Of a stretch of 64,000 nt of DNA, positions 38,914 to 46,672 are shown one piece after another (positions within the stretch are counted from its first letter, which is position 1; each line of letters starts with the position of its first letter). The notes below the pieces were generated by a model. That model was not told where the DNA came from. It did no database searches and saw only the letters and a program-made list of their open reading frames with translations. The position numbers and the translations under genes are program-made. Source of the stretch: Enterococcus moraviensis ATCC BAA-383 (GTDB lineage Bacteria; Bacillota; Bacilli; Lactobacillales; Enterococcaceae); assembly GCF_000407445.1 (NCBI RefSeq), contig NZ_ASWB01000004.1, positions 1-64,000 of the forward strand, read 5' to 3'.

Positions 38914-39357
38914 GTGCGTACAACATATATGGCCAAATCTGGCGAAGTAGAACGTAAATGGTATGTAGTAGATGCAACAGATATCCCAATGGGACGTCTA
39001 TCAACTGTAGTTGCTTCTATCTTACGTGGAAAAAATAAACCAACATTCACACCACATGTGGATACTGGAGATTTCGTAATTGTAATTAATGCTGATAAAA
39101 TCAAATTAACTGGTAACAAAGCAAGTGATAAAATTTACTACCGTCACAGCCAATACCCAGGTGGGTTGAAATCTGTTACTGCTGGTGAATTACGCGATAA
39201 AAACTCTCGTCGTTTAATCGAAACTTCTGTAAAAGGTATGCTTCCTAAAAACACTTTAGGCCGTAAACAATTTACTAAGTTGAACGTATACGGTGGAGCT
39301 GAGCATCCACATGCTGCACAACAACCAGAAGTATTAGATATTACTAACCTAATTTAA
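38914..39357 (+). CDS. rplM: 50S ribosomal protein L13
   Basis: A 147-residue L13 beginning [21 protein letters not shown] and containing [19 protein letters not shown] and [12 protein letters not shown]. It starts at GTG 38914, with GGAGGA 7 nt upstream; the frame stays open from 38779, but that part is the leader. rpsI follows after 13 nt. Confidence 0.97.
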   Translation: MRTTYMAKSGEVERKWYVVDATDIPMGRLSTVVASILRGKNKPTFTPHVDTGDFVIVINADKIKLTGNKASDKIYYRHSQYPGGLKSVTAGELRDKNSRRLIETSVKGMLPKNTLGRKQFTKLNVYGGAEHPHAAQQPEVLDITNLI

Positions 39358-39370
39358 GGAGGGAAATTCA

Positions 39371-39763
39371 TTGGCTCAAGTACAATATATCGGCACTGGC
39401 CGTCGTAAAAATGCAGTTGCCCGCGTACGTTTAGTACCTGGTACTGGTAAAATTACTGTAAACAAAAAAGATGTTGAAGAATATATTCCACACGCTGACT
39501 TGCGTGAAGTTATCAACCAACCATTTGGCGTAACTGAAACTAAAGGCGCTTATGATGTAATGGTAAACGTTAATGGTGGAGGCTACTCTGGTCAATCAGG
39601 TGCGATCCGTCACGGAATCGCTCGTGCATTATTAGAAGTAGATCCTGATTTCCGTGCTGCTTTAAAACGCGCTGGACTTCTTACTCGTGATGCCCGTATG
39701 GTAGAACGTAAAAAACCAGGTCTTAAGAAAGCCCGTAAAGCTTCACAGTTCTCAAAACGTTAA
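39371..39763 (+). CDS. rpsI: 30S ribosomal protein S9
   Basis: A 130-residue S9 with [14 protein letters not shown] near the start and the basic C-terminal tail ending QFSKR, whose last residues contact P-site tRNA. It begins at TTG 39371, preceded by AAGGAGGG. Its 3' end is a site of DNA integration here: a diverged second copy of the last 50 nt lies 2.7 kb downstream. Confidence 0.97.
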   Translation: MAQVQYIGTGRRKNAVARVRLVPGTGKITVNKKDVEEYIPHADLREVINQPFGVTETKGAYDVMVNVNGGGYSGQSGAIRHGIARALLEVDPDFRAALKRAGLLTRDARMVERKKPGLKKARKASQFSKR

Positions 39764-39769
39764 TTATTG
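39714..39769 (+). other. attL-like site: 3' end of rpsI
   Basis: AACCAGGTCTTAAGAAAGCC through TTCTCAAAACGTTAAT is repeated in the same orientation at 42412-42467 with about 45 of 52 positions identical. This is the expected trace of integration into the 3' end of rpsI. Confidence 0.75.
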
Positions 39770-39854
39770 GAGTCGTTGCGAATTTATTCGCTTACGAATA
39801 CAATATGGGACGGAGATTTCGCAAGAAATCGAGTACCATTCAATTACAATGTTT

Positions 39855-39891
39855 AAGACACTTTCCAAATTTTGGAAAGTGTCTTTTTTTA
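39855..39891 (+). terminator. Terminator after rpsI
   Basis: AGACACTTTCCAAA / TTTGGAAAGTGTCT followed by T7. A very similar terminator (stem around CACTTTC/GAAAGTG) follows the second rpsI 3' end at 42484, so the duplication seems to include terminator-like sequence. Confidence 0.93.
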
Positions 39892-39958
39892 CCCTTTTGG
39901 GGACGAGTTTTCAAATGAAGGGCATCTTAACTTATATAAAGCCTTTTAAGCCTAGTAA

Positions 39959-40216
39959 TTAATTTACTTTCTTTGCTTCTAGCAATCGTAGCTTAAACTT
40001 TTCATAAGTGGATAAATCAACAATGTTGGGTGGATTTACACAAACTTCAGTTGTCTTTATGTTGAAATGAGTCAATGCCCTAGAAATCAGTTCCATTGTT
40101 GCAACACCTTCATAAGCTAAGGTACTAAAGAGATGTCTAAGCTTGTGGGGTGTTGTGTATACTAAATGACTATGACGACACTTAACTGAGTTGATACGGT
40201 AATTGAGATAGTCCAT
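39959..40216 (-). pseudogene. Tyrosine recombinase, C-terminal remnant (minus strand)
   Basis: About 85 residues matching the C-terminal catalytic part of an integrase: HKLRHLFSTLAYEG with the Arg-His pair, LTH for the third catalytic residue, then TTEVCVNPPNIVDLSTYEKF. At the position of the nucleophilic Tyr (TTxxY) there is Cys. Some 300 N-terminal residues are missing. It faces the attL side, where integrase genes commonly sit. Confidence 0.75.
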
Positions 40217-40327
40217 ATGACTGAAACATTAATATTTCCTTTCCTATAAGTATAAGTGAAGAGAAACAGCTTTATTCCTATTTGTAATAACTCCTGAGCT
40301 TGTTCATTTCTCCACACCTATTCAAAG

Positions 40328-40522
40328 TTGACAAGAGAAGGTGGAACGACTATGAGTGAAATATCAGAAACTCTAACACATTCTGATAATGAGATAACTG
40401 AAACATATATATACATCTCAAATGTTGTTGAATTAGCTACGTATGAGAAGTTTGAGAGCAGATTGAATAAAGAACGTGTAAAAATGAACACCTATGGAGA
40501 CAATGCTATATGGGATGAATGA
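40328..40522 (+). pseudogene. Tyrosine recombinase, C-terminal remnant (plus strand)
   Basis: The segment EGGTTMSEISETLTHSDNEI and ETYIYISNVVELATYEKFES is the last 50 or so residues of an integrase related to the remnant on the other strand, here with the catalytic Tyr kept (TETY). The rest of the gene is absent. The short reading frame starting at 40328 is therefore not a real gene start. Confidence 0.7.
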
Positions 40523-40683
40523 CTACGTTGAAATTAATTATAAGAGTAAAAATTATTTAGGCTTTATTTAGGCTAATATATATTCAAAACTTTTGTGGCG
40601 GTACATAAATTCCTACGGTGTTATATTTGAACTTGAGCCTGAAGATAGACTGTTAAAACGTACCAAAATCAAAATGCTACGCT

Positions 40684-41080
40684 AGCTCATACAGCTCCCA
40701 AATTAGCAGTTAAAGCATATGGACCTCAAGTTGATTTAGCAGGAGAAACCTATATTGATCATATTATTTCAGTTGGTAAATTTGTTATGTAAACAACAAA
40801 TGACGATAAGGCTTTAGCTGTTGCATTTTTACATGATATTCTTGAAAATACAGAAATAACTGAAAATGAGTTGCCAATTTTTTCTAGAAGATGTTGAGGC
40901 TATTGTTAAGATACTTACGAAAGGCATTAAATACTAAATTTACGATGAGTATATTGAAGAAGTTAAAATTAATGAGTTATCTTGTATTGTTGAGATAACA
41001 GACTTAAAGCTTATTACAGAAGTGATCTGGTGAGAGTGGGAAAATATAATAATGCAATTGATTGTTTCAAGTGATTAATT
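40684..41080 (+). pseudogene. Broken HD-domain (SpoT-like hydrolase) gene
   Basis: Conceptual translation gives AVKAYGPQVDLAGETYIDHI, then an in-frame TAA, then DDKALAVAFLHDILENTEIT with the HD motif. A frameshift near 40888 is followed by DVEAIVKILTKGIKY, another stop, and YDEYIEEVKINELSCIVEIT-DLK. This is the order of motifs in standalone (p)ppGpp-hydrolase-like HD proteins (HD, then EYIERVK..., then KLADLKHN). At least two stops and one frameshift make it a pseudogene. Confidence 0.7.
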
Positions 41081-41184
41081 TATTAGTCTATTTTAACTAA
41101 ATTAATAAAAAGGAAAGTATGAATTATTAGTCAAGTATGTTAGACTTTAAGTGGTTATTTTAAAGTGAAGGAGTTTGCAAATAT

Positions 41185-42288
41185 ATGGTTGAAAAAGAAG
41201 GAAAAGTGGATATATTAGCTCAATATGATAAACAAGAGAAACTGTATGCAGATTTTTTGAATTACTTTTATAATACAATCACAGGCATCTTAGATAGTGA
41301 ATCGATTGTAGTGCAAAATATTGATGTAAGGTTAAAGAATCGAAAAAGTTTAGGTAAGAAGATTGTCTTAAAGGCTAAGTATAAAAAAATAGATGATATT
41401 ACTGATATTTGTGGAATGAGAATAATAACATACTTTTCAGACGATGTGGATAAGATTGCTAATTTTATTAAAGAGGAGTTTGAGGTTGATGAAGCTAAGA
41501 GCGTAGATAAACGTGAAATTGATGACCCAACTAAATTTGGTTATGTGTCACTACACTATATTGTTAGCTTGAAAGGTAGTAGGAGTGAATTACCAGAGGC
41601 AAAAAGGTTCAGAAATTTAAAAATTGAAATTCAGATTAGAACAATTCTTCAGCATGCTTGGGCAGAAATAGAACATGATTTGGGATATAAAGCTGTAGGA
41701 GATATACCTGTTAAAGTAAGAAGACAATTTTCGAGATTAGCAAGTCATATTGAATTGGCTGATGAAGAATTTGTTAGAGTAAAAGAATCTATAAATAGTT
41801 ATTCTGAAGAGGTAAGACGCAATATAAAAAATAAAACAGAGGAAGTACTAATTGATATAATTTCAGTTTCAACGTTTGTAATTAATGATGAGCAATACTT
41901 AAAAACAATAGAATCAATAGATAAATTTATGCCAAATAAAACTAAACGTAGCATAAATGACAGTACTTCTAAAAATATTTTATCAAAGATTGTTAAAATA
42001 TGCACCAGTATAAAAATAGTTACAATAGGAGAATTGAAAACAATTTATCTTAGTTTGTCAGATGATTTAGAGAAATGCTTAAAAAGAGAGGTTGAATCAC
42101 AAGAAATATGGGGAATGTCTCAAATTACACCTCTAATAAGTATTTTAGATATCATTAATAAAGCAAAAAACAAATCAATAAACAGCTCCGATTTTATTCG
42201 ATATTATGAGAAGGAGCAGCAAGAGGTTTGGAAAGAAAAGTATTTAGAGGGACGTGAAGATAATGGCTATGAGGAAAATGGTGAATAA
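41185..42288 (+). CDS. RelA/SpoT-domain alarmone synthetase with C-terminal extension
   Basis: A 367-residue protein whose first about 200 residues form a RelA/SpoT nucleotidyltransferase domain: RLKNRKSLGKK (R-K-S-K), DDITDICGMRII, FGYVSLHY, and EIQIRTILQHAWAEIEHDLGYK, all synthetase motifs intact. There is no HD domain. The extra C-terminal 150 residues are unlike the short tail of RelP/RelQ and are not recognised. It would make (p)ppGpp or (p)ppApp, or pyrophosphorylate tRNA as some toxic relatives do. It sits behind a broken HD-hydrolase gene within the rpsI island. AAGGAG is 10-12 nt upstream. Confidence 0.8.
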   Translation: MVEKEGKVDILAQYDKQEKLYADFLNYFYNTITGILDSESIVVQNIDVRLKNRKSLGKKIVLKAKYKKIDDITDICGMRIITYFSDDVDKIANFIKEEFEVDEAKSVDKREIDDPTKFGYVSLHYIVSLKGSRSELPEAKRFRNLKIEIQIRTILQHAWAEIEHDLGYKAVGDIPVKVRRQFSRLASHIELADEEFVRVKESINSYSEEVRRNIKNKTEEVLIDIISVSTFVINDEQYLKTIESIDKFMPNKTKRSINDSTSKNILSKIVKICTSIKIVTIGELKTIYLSLSDDLEKCLKREVESQEIWGMSQITPLISILDIINKAKNKSINSSDFIRYYEKEQQEVWKEKYLEGREDNGYEENGE

Positions 42289-42411
42289 GACATTAAACTG
42301 GGACGTTATAATGGGCCAATAGATAAAATTCAAAATAACTAAAAATTAAAAAAAGTGATTAGAAAATGGCTATTAAAAATTTATGAAAGTAAAAAGAAAT
42401 AATTAATATCG
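42289..42411. other. Featureless tail of the island
   Basis: About 120 nt between the alarmone synthetase and the attR-like site with many stops in all frames. I see no gene, terminator or promoter here. Confidence 0.5.
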
Positions 42412-42467
42412 AACCAGGATTTAAGAGAGCTCTTAAAGCTTCACAATCCTCAAAAGGTTAATATCTT
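42412..42467 (+). other. attR-like site: diverged rpsI 3' end
   Basis: AACCAGGATTTAAGAGAGCT through AAAGCTTCACAATCCTCAAA, then AGGTTAAT. In frame it would read EPGFKRALKASQSSKG-stop, against [16 protein letters not shown]-stop at rpsI. The nonsynonymous changes fit a noncoding leftover decaying after the intact 3' end was supplied at the other end. Confidence 0.75.
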
Positions 42468-42483
42468 TGATATTATTGGATTT

Positions 42484-42520
42484 AAAGGCACTTTCTCATA
42501 TCGAGAAAGTGCCTTTTTCC
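42484..42520 (+). terminator. Terminator downstream of the attR-like site
   Basis: AAAGGCACTTTCTC / GAGAAAGTGCCTTTTT. It probably represents the original rpsI terminator displaced by the island. Confidence 0.88.
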
Positions 42521-42605
42521 TTTGTATTAAAGATGATTATTAGTAGAGTAGAGATATTTGGAAAGAAATTTACTTAAACTCAGAAACAGTGGTACAAAAG
42601 TATTT

Positions 42606-42914
42606 CTAAACCCGAACTTTAGATTTTGTTTTTAGCTCTTCAATCTGTTTTTCCAAAGTAGTTGAACGCACTAAAAAATCTTCATAAAATGCTGTGAAAA
42701 TATAAGAACTAGCATGGAACTCTTTGATAATTTTTTTCTTATTTAAAGGAATATCCCTATTCCCAAAAAAATTGTTTAGAACAGAGAGAGTTTCTTTCCA
42801 TGAGTCAATCTGATTAATAGTATCATTTAAACGATACATATCTTGATACGAAATTTCCTTAATTGGTTGCTTATTTTTTGTAGTAATGACTTCTTTTTTC
42901 GTTGCTTCATTCAT
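42606..42914 (-). CDS. Hypothetical protein, 102 residues
   Basis: A basic, mostly helical protein with no recognised motif. It starts MNEATKKEVITTKNKQPIKE, and a possible coiled coil ends the chain (STTLEKQIEELKTKSK). AGGAGGAAAAC on the minus strand supports its start. It is divergent from the XRE regulator at 43081 with a 166-bp gap that could hold both promoters. Function unknown. Confidence 0.6.
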   Translation of the reverse strand: MNEATKKEVITTKNKQPIKEISYQDMYRLNDTINQIDSWKETLSVLNNFFGNRDIPLNKKKIIKEFHASSYIFTAFYEDFLVRSTTLEKQIEELKTKSKVRV

Positions 42915-43080
42915 TTTGTTTTCCTCCTATAGTTGTTTTTATAGATCGATATACACATTTATAATGTTCCTTTATACGATTATAGACTTTTAAAAAACCA
43001 ATTACAAGAGAAATAGATGTTTTAAACTCGTATTTTTGTCGTTTTATGTTGTAAAATTATGTACGAAGGGAGAGAGGTAT

Positions 43081-43395
43081 ATGCACGAAACAGATTTACG
43101 AATCTTTATATCAAAAAAATTAAATTACTTTCGACTGAAAAAGAACGTTAGTGCACGAGAGATGAGTTTAGCAATAGGACAAAGTGACAACTACATTAAT
43201 TCGATTGAAAACAAGCGTGTAACTCCTTCTATCCAAATGCTGTATATTATTTGTGAATATTTAGATGTCCCAGTAAATGAGTTTCTTAATGAAACAAAGA
43301 CGAAAGATTATTACTTAAAAGAAATTAACAAAAAATTAGTATCATTAGAAAGCGAACAATTAGAAAATATTTTAGCTATGTTGAAATCATTTTAA
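43081..43395 (+). CDS. XRE-family transcriptional regulator
   Basis: A 104-residue protein with one helix-turn-helix of the Cro/CI type: SAREMSLAIGQSDNYINSIENKRVTPSIQMLYIICEYL. The short C-terminal tail (LKEINKKLVSLESEQLENILAML) may dimerise. The ATG at 43081 follows AAGGGAGAGAGG; the upstream in-frame ATG at 43036 lacks a site. It could control its divergent neighbour. Small XRE regulators of this size are common outside phages in enterococci. Confidence 0.82.
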   Translation: MHETDLRIFISKKLNYFRLKKNVSAREMSLAIGQSDNYINSIENKRVTPSIQMLYIICEYLDVPVNEFLNETKTKDYYLKEINKKLVSLESEQLENILAMLKSF

Positions 43396-43452
43396 TAGTA
43401 TGCTCGATCAAAGGTGAATAGTGTTATACATTTGCTTTTTTTAATAAAGCAC

Positions 43453-43485
43453 AAAAACCACTCTACGGCGAATAGAGTGGTTTTC
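43453..43485. terminator. Terminator after the XRE gene
   Basis: AAAACCACTCTA / TAGAGTGGTTTT stem with a short GC loop and T run. Confidence 0.9.
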
Positions 43486-43644
43486 TTGTACTTCTGTTGC
43501 AACTACGAACGAATGGGGATAGAAGAAGTTTGCTTTTAGTTATTGTCTTTCTCATCTAAACCAGTGAGAAAAACTGTAATCACGATACCTGAGTAAACTG
43601 AAATTCGCCAAAAAATGTTTACACCTTTTCTTTCATATCACGCG

Positions 43645-44478
43645 TTATTCCGCCACATTCCCACTACTCAAATAATTTCCTTTTTCATCCAAAGGTAACC
43701 AATCCAAGAAATTTTTCACATATTTATCCCAAAAATCCCACTCATGTCCACCCTCATCTTCAATATAAGTAAGTGGAATTTCTTTATCATCCGCAAATGA
43801 TTTAAAGCCACGAACACTTTCAAGTAAGAAATCTTCTGTGCCGATTGGAAGATATATCTTAGGAATGTCTTGTTTGTTTTCGATCAATTGATTGATTAAA
43901 TAGTAATAATCTTTATCACTATCCTTGATCGTATCGATCCCGCCAAAGGCATTGTCATAAAAGTCTAAACTCCAACCTGTAACGGATAATAATTCAGAAC
44001 GTGCAATAATTTGATCGATCATCAAACCGGGTGAAAAAGCACCGATATGGCTAAAGGTTTCATGGTATTTCAATCCGTTGATCATAGCACCATAGCCACC
44101 CATTGAAAGCCCAGCGATGAAGGTATCTTCTTTTTTATGAGACAAAGGAAACATATTTCTCGTAAATTCAACGAGTTCATCTGCCACGTAGGCACCGTAG
44201 TTTTCACCACGATTTGGTTTATCGACATAAAATTGATTTTCACCTGACGGCATGATAACAGCTAGATTATGCTCTTCAGCCCAGCGTTGGATTCGGGTGC
44301 CAGATAAATAATCCGTATAATTGCCAAAGGCGCCGTGTAATAAATACAATGTTTTTAGTGGTTTTTGTTGGAGCACTTCTTCTTTTCCAAATGAGATATG
44401 ATCTAAAGGAATAATTGCGTTAAAGGTTACCGTGCGTGATAACATTTTCGAGATAAAGTTTACTTGTACTAAAGCCAT
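43645..44478 (-). CDS. Alpha/beta-hydrolase esterase (EstA/esterase D type)
   Basis: A 277-residue hydrolase with the nucleophile elbow AGLSMGGYGAM, the oxyanion segment LYLLHGAFGNYTDY, Asp in GTEDFLLE, and the catalytic His in EGGHEWDFWDKY. This is the tributyrin esterase/putative esterase family that cleaves short-chain acyl or acetyl esters, often from carbohydrates. It overlaps the upstream MFS gene by 1 nt, so transport and hydrolysis are coupled. A sugar-ester substrate is plausible but not shown. Confidence 0.85.
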   Translation of the reverse strand: MALVQVNFISKMLSRTVTFNAIIPLDHISFGKEEVLQQKPLKTLYLLHGAFGNYTDYLSGTRIQRWAEEHNLAVIMPSGENQFYVDKPNRGENYGAYVADELVEFTRNMFPLSHKKEDTFIAGLSMGGYGAMINGLKYHETFSHIGAFSPGLMIDQIIARSELLSVTGWSLDFYDNAFGGIDTIKDSDKDYYYLINQLIENKQDIPKIYLPIGTEDFLLESVRGFKSFADDKEIPLTYIEDEGGHEWDFWDKYVKNFLDWLPLDEKGNYLSSGNVAE

Positions 44479-45698
44479 TATGCATCCTCTTTTCTAATTT
44501 TTATCGTATCTTTTTGTCTAGCAGTTTGCGCATTCTTTTTCTTTTGAAGACTTAACAGAATAAAAGAGCATGCACTTAATAGAATGAGACCTATTCCACT
44601 CATTAAAAAGCTATCCGAAGCGGTTGTCATCCCAAAGATTTTACTTAAAAAACTATTGATTGTGGGAGATAAAAAGACGCCTAAGTTGATCCCGACTAAT
44701 AATACACCTGTCGCTAAGTTAGCGGAATTCTTCGGTGCAATTTGCCCAACTAACATAAACATGAAAGGCGCTGCTAAACTAAAGGCTAAACCTGAAACAA
44801 TGGCACCGAGAGTTACGATCGCAACTGAATTGGCGGATAAAATAATGATAAAGCCAAGACCGATACCCAATAGTCCAATTGGCAATACCAGCTGTTTTAA
44901 CCACTTGAAAATCTTGCCATAGAAAACGCCTACAACAATGCCGACAATTGTAACGGAACCTAAAATACTTGCGGCAGTTTCTGGTTTCCCAATACCAGTT
45001 TCCACCAGTAAAGTAGCTGTTTTTAACATGATGACAAAAAATAAAGCGTATACAATTAAAGCGAAAAGCATTAAGCCGATGGTCGCTCCGTTGACACGTT
45101 CTTTTTCTTTTTTAGTGTTAGCGGTCGGATTATCTAGTTTTTCCGCTGCAGGTAAGGTCACAAAAAGAGCGAATAACGCTAGTGGTAAAACGGTAATAGC
45201 GTAAACTAAAAAAGAATTCTGCCATCCAAATTTAGTAAAGTAGCCAACTAATAAGGTCATCACAGTGCTGCCAATCGACCCCATTGCTCCTTGAAGCCCC
45301 ATCAAACTGGCCTGCTCATCCCCAGAGTAAAGTTCAGTAATTAAACTTACGGCAAGGGCATTAAATAAACCAACTCCTGCTCCAAACATAAAACGTGAGG
45401 CTAAGATAACTGTATAATTTTCTATAAACACAGGAATAAGGCCAGAGATCAACGCAAGGCTGAGCCCTAATAAAACCGTCTTTTTCTTGCCTAGAAATTT
45501 AACAAAAATATTGCTTAACAAAACAAAAATTAAAATCCCAAAGTTTGGAACAGTCGCAATGAGTTCAATGGACGAAGTACTTTGATCTGGAAAAGACTGC
45601 TGCATCAAAGGGATTAGCGATGATACGGCCGGCCCTGCTACTAAAACTAATGAGATAGACAGTAGTGATGCTTTAAATAAAAAGCTGTTTTTATTCAT
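44478..45698 (-). CDS. MFS transporter
   Basis: A 406-residue major facilitator with about twelve hydrophobic spans. GxLxDxxGRK-like loop 2-3 appears as FVKFLGKKKTVLLG, and the central loop is basic (TANTKKEKERVNG). The substrate is not evident. It is co-translated with the downstream esterase, and a perfect catabolite-response site lies in front. That suggests import of a carbon source, with ester groups removed by the esterase. Confidence 0.85.
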   Translation of the reverse strand: MNKNSFLFKASLLSISLVLVAGPAVSSLIPLMQQSFPDQSTSSIELIATVPNFGILIFVLLSNIFVKFLGKKKTVLLGLSLALISGLIPVFIENYTVILASRFMFGAGVGLFNALAVSLITELYSGDEQASLMGLQGAMGSIGSTVMTLLVGYFTKFGWQNSFLVYAITVLPLALFALFVTLPAAEKLDNPTANTKKEKERVNGATIGLMLFALIVYALFFVIMLKTATLLVETGIGKPETAASILGSVTIVGIVVGVFYGKIFKWLKQLVLPIGLLGIGLGFIIILSANSVAIVTLGAIVSGLAFSLAAPFMFMLVGQIAPKNSANLATGVLLVGINLGVFLSPTINSFLSKIFGMTTASDSFLMSGIGLILLSACSFILLSLQKKKNAQTARQKDTIKIRKEDA

Positions 45699-45719
45699 GA
45701 TAGGTCCTCCAATATGTTA

Positions 45720-45735
45720 TTGTAATCGATTACAA
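45720..45735 (-). promoter_or_regulatory. Perfect cre site (CcpA) upstream of the MFS gene
   Basis: TTGTAATCGATTACAA is a perfect 16-bp palindrome and matches the catabolite responsive element TGNAANCGNTNNCA without mismatch. It lies 22 nt upstream of the MFS start codon, where bound CcpA would block transcription or elongation. A dedicated LacI-family regulator could also use it, but none is encoded here. Confidence 0.8.
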
Positions 45736-45791
45736 GCAAAGGATATCATGAATTCACTCATTAAAAGGGGCAGAAGCTATCGGAAAAAAGG

Positions 45792-46661
45792 TCATTTTCT
45801 GCCATTCTGTTTTTTTCGATAGTCTAATTGATATTTTTTGGGTGTTTGCTGGAAAACGTCTTCGAAGGTTCTTCTGAATGATTTTTCGTTGGGGAAACCA
45901 ACGATATCAGAAATCACATGAATTGGTTTTTCACTATGAAGTAATAGTTCTTGCCCTCGATTGATTCGAACCAACTGGACGTATTTCATGACACTTAATC
46001 CAAGGCTTTTCTTAAAAAGTTTACTTAAATAATTTGTTGACATGTGAAAATGATCTGCTAGGATGCCAACAGATAATTCTTGCTGATAATTATTTTGGAT
46101 AAAAGAGATGATGGGCTGCATTTGACCTAAATGTTGCTGATAGACATTAGAGTTGATTGGCATTTTTTCGCGGTGCATCCAATCTTTTGCCATTAAATAG
46201 ATTAATTCGTAAGTTAAACGGATTAATTGCAATTCTAAAAACTCTTCTGGTTCCCGCCTGACCAGATGATAAAACTGACTGAGAACTTCTCGTAATTGAT
46301 TGAGTTGGGCAAGGTTTCCAGAGGGTAGATGATCAAAACGCATATACTCAAAGTCAGGAATCAGCTTACTTAAAAATTCATAAGGAATCTGGATAGTCAA
46401 CGCTTCAAGATCAGCGCAATAACTGGAAACAGCACCGTGAACCTCTGCTGAATTAATAAATAAAATAGTGCCAGGTTCTGTTTGATAGGTCACGTTGTTG
46501 ATCGTATAGTTTTCGATTTTTCCAGAATAGGTGTAGGAAATCTCGAAAGAAGTGTGCCAATGTGGCAACACCGTTCCTGCTGAATGATCTGCACCATGAA
46601 CAATCCAATTAACGGGGATCAATTCGTGTGTATATTCAATAAATTCATGCTCGAAAACCAT
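45792..46661 (-). CDS. AraC-family transcriptional regulator
   Basis: A 289-residue regulator with an N-terminal cupin (HWHTSFEISYTYSGKIENYTI) for ligand sensing and a C-terminal double helix-turn-helix (SVGILADHFHMSTNYLSKLFKKSLG and ISDIVGFPNEKSFRRTFEDVF). It is adjacent to the MFS-esterase operon and on the same strand, and probably regulates it, perhaps in response to its substrate. A second AraC-type gene follows 11 nt upstream. Confidence 0.88.
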   Translation of the reverse strand: MVFEHEFIEYTHELIPVNWIVHGADHSAGTVLPHWHTSFEISYTYSGKIENYTINNVTYQTEPGTILFINSAEVHGAVSSYCADLEALTIQIPYEFLSKLIPDFEYMRFDHLPSGNLAQLNQLREVLSQFYHLVRREPEEFLELQLIRLTYELIYLMAKDWMHREKMPINSNVYQQHLGQMQPIISFIQNNYQQELSVGILADHFHMSTNYLSKLFKKSLGLSVMKYVQLVRINRGQELLLHSEKPIHVISDIVGFPNEKSFRRTFEDVFQQTPKKYQLDYRKKQNGRK

Positions 46662-46672
46662 GTTGAGCCTCC

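Larger units (their letters stand above)
39764..42467. mobile_element. Decayed genomic island integrated at rpsI
   Basis: The 2.7-kb segment is bounded by the duplicated rpsI 3' end. It holds two truncated tyrosine-recombinase C termini in opposite orientation (39959-40216 minus, 40328-40522 plus), a frameshifted HD-domain hydrolase and an intact RelA/SpoT-type synthetase. Coding quality is poor and A+T content is higher than in the flanking ribosomal genes. It looks like the wreck of an integrative element, possibly of two successive insertions. Confidence 0.7.

Noticed and set aside
41168-42288. Housekeeping RelA/Rel protein
   Set aside because: It lacks the HD, TGS and ACT domains, is only 367 residues long and lies in an island.
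42606-43395. Toxin-antitoxin pair of the 102-residue protein and the XRE regulator
   Set aside because: The genes are divergent, not overlapping or co-transcribed, and neither shows toxin features.
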